From Caldisericaceae bacterium (GTDB lineage Bacteria > Calditrichota > Calditrichia > Calditrichales > Calditrichaceae), in contig JAGHBR010000177.1 of NCBI GenBank assembly GCA_021160885.1, positions 1 to 6,992 of the forward strand: a stretch of 6,992 nucleotides of DNA. Direction: 5' to 3'. Both the position numbers and the translations under genes were made by a program. The notes under the pieces are model-generated. The model made no database searches and had not been told where the DNA came from. It worked only from the letters and a program-made list of their open reading frames with translations. Shown here piece after piece: positions 5,646 through 6,992 of the stretch (position 1 is its first letter; every line of letters starts with the position of its first letter).

Positions 5646-6932
5646 CTAAACCCAGCCACGGTCTTTGCAAGCCTGGGCTACACGTTCAATGGCAATAATA
5701 TAAGCGGCGTCTCGCATGTACAGTTTGCGTTTTTCAGCTAAATTGGTAACTGACCAGAAAGCCGAAGTCATTTTGTGGTCCAGCTTTTCGAGGACCTCAT
5801 CTTTGGGCCAGTAGAAATTCATGTTGCTCTGTACCTGTTCAAAATAGCTACAGGTTACGCCGCCGGCATTGGCTAAAAAGTCTGGAATGACAAAAACACC
5901 GCGTTTTTCCAGAACGGTGTCGGCTTCCGGAGTGGTTGGGCCGTTGGCGCCTTCGGCAACCAGTTTTACACGATCGCTAATACGATTCACATTGTCCGCA
6001 GTGATCTGGTTTTCGAGAGCGCAGGGTAAAAGCACGTCCACATCTTGTTCAATCCATTGATCACCAGGCAGCACTTCGTAACCTAATTGCTGTGCTTTTT
6101 CTTTGTCAATTCCACCAAAGCGATCGGTGATGCCGCGCAGTTCCTGCAAGTCAATACCGTCCATACGACGGAAGGCGTACGAAGTTTGATCGTTTTGATC
6201 CCAGGAAGAAACGCAAATGACTTTGCCGCCTAATTGAGTGAATTTTTCGATAGCATATTGGGCAACATTGCCAAAGCCCTGTACGCTGGCTACACAGTCT
6301 TCAATTTTCATGTTTAAGTGTTTCATAGCTTCACGAACAGTGAAAATCAAACCGTAGCCGGTGGCTTCGGTACGGCCCAAAGAACCGCCCATACCTACAG
6401 GTTTGCCGGTGATAAAGCCCGGGAAATGCCCGCCGGTTAAGGTTTCAAATTCGTCTAACATCCAAAGCATGTGTTGTGCATTAGTCATCACGTCCGGCGC
6501 CGGTACGTCCGCTACCGGGCCCACATTCTTGTACACCTGACGAACCCAGCCACGACTGATTTGTTCCTGTTCTCTTGAGCTTAAATTGTGAGGATCACAA
6601 ATAACGCCGCCTTTACCACCGCCTAAAGGTAAGTCTGCCACGGCTGTTTTCCAGGTCATCCACATGGCCAGAGCGCGCACTGTGTCAACCGTTTCCTGCG
6701 GGTGGAAACGAATACCGCCTTTGGCCGGCCCGCGTGCATCATTGTGTTGAACACGGAATCCGCGGAAAACCTTTACGCTACCATCATCCATGCGCACAGG
6801 AATACTAAAATGGTATTCTCTTAAAGGATTGCGTAACAAGTTGCGCGTGGCCTGATCAAGGCCGATCAAGTCGGCTACTTTATCAAATTGTTTTTGAGCC
6901 ATTTCAAAAGCATTGAAAGATTTGTCTGCCAT
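5646..6932 (-). CDS. gdhA: Glutamate dehydrogenase (Glu/Leu/Phe/Val dehydrogenase family)
   Basis: This cytoplasmic enzyme is predicted to interconvert glutamate with 2-oxoglutarate plus ammonium, using NAD(P). At 428 residues it matches the length of hexameric bacterial and archaeal GDHs. The substrate domain has KGGIRFHP (71-78), MTWKTAV with K95, PLGGGKGG with catalytic K107 (102-109), and PAPDV with catalytic D147 (144-148). The Rossmann domain has VQGFGNVA (217-224). EGANGPTTPEA (327-337) and NAGGVTCSYFE (355-365) follow, where S362 corresponds to the substrate-binding serine of clostridial GDH. K71 and S362 together favour glutamate over leucine or phenylalanine as substrate. After the second Rossmann strand the chain reads VSSWDQNDQTSYAFRR rather than the usual short VSDS-type turn, so coenzyme preference cannot be read from it. 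The start is supported by GAAAGG at 6941-6946. A same-strand gene follows after 123 bp. Confidence 0.94.
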   Translation of the reverse strand: MADKSFNAFEMAQKQFDKVADLIGLDQATRNLLRNPLREYHFSIPVRMDDGSVKVFRGFRVQHNDARGPAKGGIRFHPQETVDTVRALAMWMTWKTAVADLPLGGGKGGVICDPHNLSSREQEQISRGWVRQVYKNVGPVADVPAPDVMTNAQHMLWMLDEFETLTGGHFPGFITGKPVGMGGSLGRTEATGYGLIFTVREAMKHLNMKIEDCVASVQGFGNVAQYAIEKFTQLGGKVICVSSWDQNDQTSYAFRRMDGIDLQELRGITDRFGGIDKEKAQQLGYEVLPGDQWIEQDVDVLLPCALENQITADNVNRISDRVKLVAEGANGPTTPEADTVLEKRGVFVIPDFLANAGGVTCSYFEQVQSNMNFYWPKDEVLEKLDHKMTSAFWSVTNLAEKRKLYMRDAAYIIAIERVAQACKDRGWV

Positions 6933-6940
6933 AACCTTTT

Positions 6941-6946
6941 CCTTTC
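6941..6946 (-). promoter_or_regulatory. Ribosome binding site of the glutamate dehydrogenase gene
   Basis: On the minus strand GAAAGGAAAAGGTT precedes the ATG. The GAAAGG part sits eight bases from the start, which is good spacing. The second AGG, two bases from the ATG, is too close to work. This supports ATG 6932. Confidence 0.55.
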
Positions 6947-6954
6947 AATTAGAC

Positions 6955-6983
6955 ATTGTCCTGTTTAAATAGTAAGCTGTAAA
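6955..6983 (-). promoter_or_regulatory. Promoter candidate for the glutamate dehydrogenase gene
   Basis: On the minus strand TTTACA (6983-6978, five of six to TTGACA) and GACAAT (6960-6955, four of six to TATAAT) are exactly 17 bp apart. Transcription would begin about 7 bases further on, giving a leader of roughly 15 to 20 bases that still contains the ribosome binding site. The window ends nine bases beyond the -35 box, so upstream operators cannot be seen. Confidence 0.4.
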
Positions 6984-6992
6984 GGATATAAT

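Overview
The window is bacterial DNA with AT-rich intergenic stretches and moderately AT-rich genes. It holds three intact protein genes and a decayed stretch between the first two. Gene content fits a bacterium of the FCB / Calditrichota type: a group III phosphofructokinase, a large PEP/pyruvate-binding-domain protein with a GPGRWGS motif, and a hexameric-type glutamate dehydrogenase. That placement is inference from recalled resemblance, not from a search.

Layout. Bases 1-309 are AT-rich leader with short repeats and a weak promoter candidate. A 6-phosphofructokinase gene (310-1407, +) follows and ends in a strong intrinsic terminator (1436-1470). Bases 1471-2321 are a gene graveyard. They hold a 7-bp triplet repeat, a 44-codon minus-strand frame of unknown meaning, a LuxR/NarL-type response regulator pseudogene on the minus strand (about 1739-2176), and what looks like the 3' end of an unrelated plus-strand gene (2156-2317). 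The response regulator has lost its N-terminal half and carries two in-frame TAA codons near its end, yet the reading frame stays recognisable up to a final TAG. On the minus strand, 6932-5646 encodes a Glu/Leu/Phe/Val-family dehydrogenase, and 5522-2322 encodes a 1066-residue multidomain protein. A moderate hairpin (5586-5618) separates these two.

How the genes relate. PFK commits sugar phosphate to glycolysis. Glutamate dehydrogenase joins 2-oxoglutarate to ammonium metabolism. The 1066-residue protein is the most unusual item. It has a signalling-type N-terminus (coiled coil plus probable GAF-like domain), a complete ATP-binding domain of the PEP synthase / pyruvate phosphate dikinase type, a conserved but unassigned region with GPGRWGS, and a C-terminal Pol-beta-type nucleotidyltransferase domain with all three carboxylates. 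It lacks the phospho-histidine and PEP-barrel domains that a true dikinase needs. It may therefore be a regulatory or modifying enzyme, possibly linked to nitrogen or carbon status through the neighbouring dehydrogenase gene; that link is inference from position only.

I saw no tRNA, rRNA, CRISPR array or intact mobile element.
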